Notes under the pieces: generated by a model
Databases searched by the model: none
What the model saw: the letters and a program-made list of their open reading frames with translations, nothing else
What the model was told of the DNA's origin: nothing
From: Acidobacteriota bacterium
Lineage (GTDB): Bacteria; Acidobacteriota; Blastocatellia; Pyrinomonadales; Pyrinomonadaceae
Length of the DNA stretch: 64,000 nucleotides
Assembly: GCA_019239425.1 (NCBI GenBank)
Contig: JAFAZX010000046.1
Location: forward strand, 60,499-124,498
Direction: 5' to 3'
Program-made: the position numbers and the translations under genes
Shown: positions 63,595 to 64,000 of the stretch, one piece after another
Layout: each line of letters begins with the position of its first letter
Numbering within the stretch: the first letter of the stretch is position 1

Positions 63595-64000
63595 TTGTCT
63601 AAGACGTTATCGCCGAGTAGCCGGAAGGGACTGCTCCGCATGTTAAGCGTTCTCTTCGCGCTCGCCGCCGCTTCGACCTCGGTGCTCGCGCAGGCCGCGG
63701 GCCACGCCGCGCAGGCCAGCGGCCACCGCCCCGGCGGCGAGGCCAACCTGCTGCTGCCTGACCTCTCTTCGCAGCACTTCCTCGGCGTGGACGGCCACAC
63801 GCTGTTGCTCGTCGGGCTCGTCGTGTGCGCGCTGGGCTTGGCCTTCGGCCTCTCCATCTTCACGCAGTTGAAGAACCTGCCCGTCCACCGCTCGATGCGC
63901 GAAATCTCCGAGCTGATCTACGAGACCTGCAAGACCTACCTCGTCACGCAGGGCAAGTTCATCATGGTCTTGTGGCTCTTCATCGGGGCCATCGCCGCCA
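63595..64000 (+). CDS. hppA: Membrane-bound ion-translocating pyrophosphatase HppA (5' part only)
   Basis: The frame runs off the window. Recognisable N-terminal HppA sequence: SQHFLGVDGHTLLLVGLVVC, then FTQLKNLPVHRSMREISELI and YETCKTYLVTQGKFIMVLWL, strongly conserved in acidobacterial and other proton/sodium pyrophosphatases. It couples PPi hydrolysis to H+ or Na+ pumping. A signal-like segment (MLSVLFALAAASTSVLAQA) precedes it. TTG 63595 (AGGAAAGG upstream, basic n-region) is preferred; ATG 63640 in the same frame also has GGAAGGGA upstream. Confidence 0.9.
   Translation, partial: MSKTLSPSSRKGLLRMLSVLFALAAASTSVLAQAAGHAAQASGHRPGGEANLLLPDLSSQHFLGVDGHTLLLVGLVVCALGLAFGLSIFTQLKNLPVHRSMREISELIYETCKTYLVTQGKFIMVLWLFIGAIAA

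Overview
The window is very GC-rich, densely coded DNA with almost no phage or plasmid signature. A Ser/Thr kinase with a TolB-type propeller, fused 2-oxoacid dehydrogenase E1, M61/M16/M19 peptidases, a vacuolar-type membrane pyrophosphatase and word-like intergenic repeats suggest a chromosomal segment of an Acidobacteriota member, possibly Blastocatellia. That assignment is inferred from gene content, not from a marker gene.

Layout. 1-8.5 kb: kinase (3' end off the window), then an amidase - small secreted protein - hyuA - hyuB operon read leftwards. 8.5-14 kb: DinB, M19 dipeptidase, Gfo/Idh/MocA oxidoreductase, a CAU tRNA split by a group I intron that carries an antisense HNH gene, a second DinB and a propeller lipoprotein. 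14-18 kb: amino-acid permease - methyltransferase - membrane protein - enoyl-CoA hydratase operon. 18-27 kb: third DinB, SDR, M61 protease, thioredoxin, TPR protein, alkaline-phosphatase-family enzyme. 27-33.5 kb: rsmI and a tyrosinase - HEAT - HEAT/SCO/MerC-like copper cluster. 33.9-42.3 kb: a fused NfnB/NfnA-type oxidoreductase, tRNA-Glu with an adjacent HNH gene, acyl-CoA dehydrogenase, TPR protein, fused E1. 42.6-52.2 kb: trypsin-like protease with TPRs, an M16 pair, amidohydrolase, sulfate ABC transporter. 52.5-64 kb: a probable selenocysteine rhodanese, APC permease plus saccharopine-dehydrogenase-like protein, a two-gene cyclase-ATPase / membrane-ATPase operon, cstA, a WD40 protein and the start of hppA.

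The most striking feature is a population of about 22 intergenic inverted-repeat elements whose arms are built from tandem 7-bp (one family 8-bp) words: GTAGGCA, GGTGCTG, GTGATAA, ATGATGA, GTGAATG, GGATGAA, CCGTGAA, CACAGAGA. They sit flush on stop codons and often supply them, are nested inside each other's loops, and in two genes of the amidase-hyu operon are inserted in frame into coding sequence. The nearest described analogues I know are cyanobacterial heptameric STRR/SDR repeats and Rickettsia palindromic elements; I could not search for homologues.

Strongest novelty candidates: the stop-codon-associated heptamer elements and their in-frame insertions, the intron-split tRNA with an opposite-strand HNH gene, the UGA-interrupted rhodanese with a SECIS-like hairpin, the cyclase/membrane ATPase operon, and the tyrosinase-SCO cluster.
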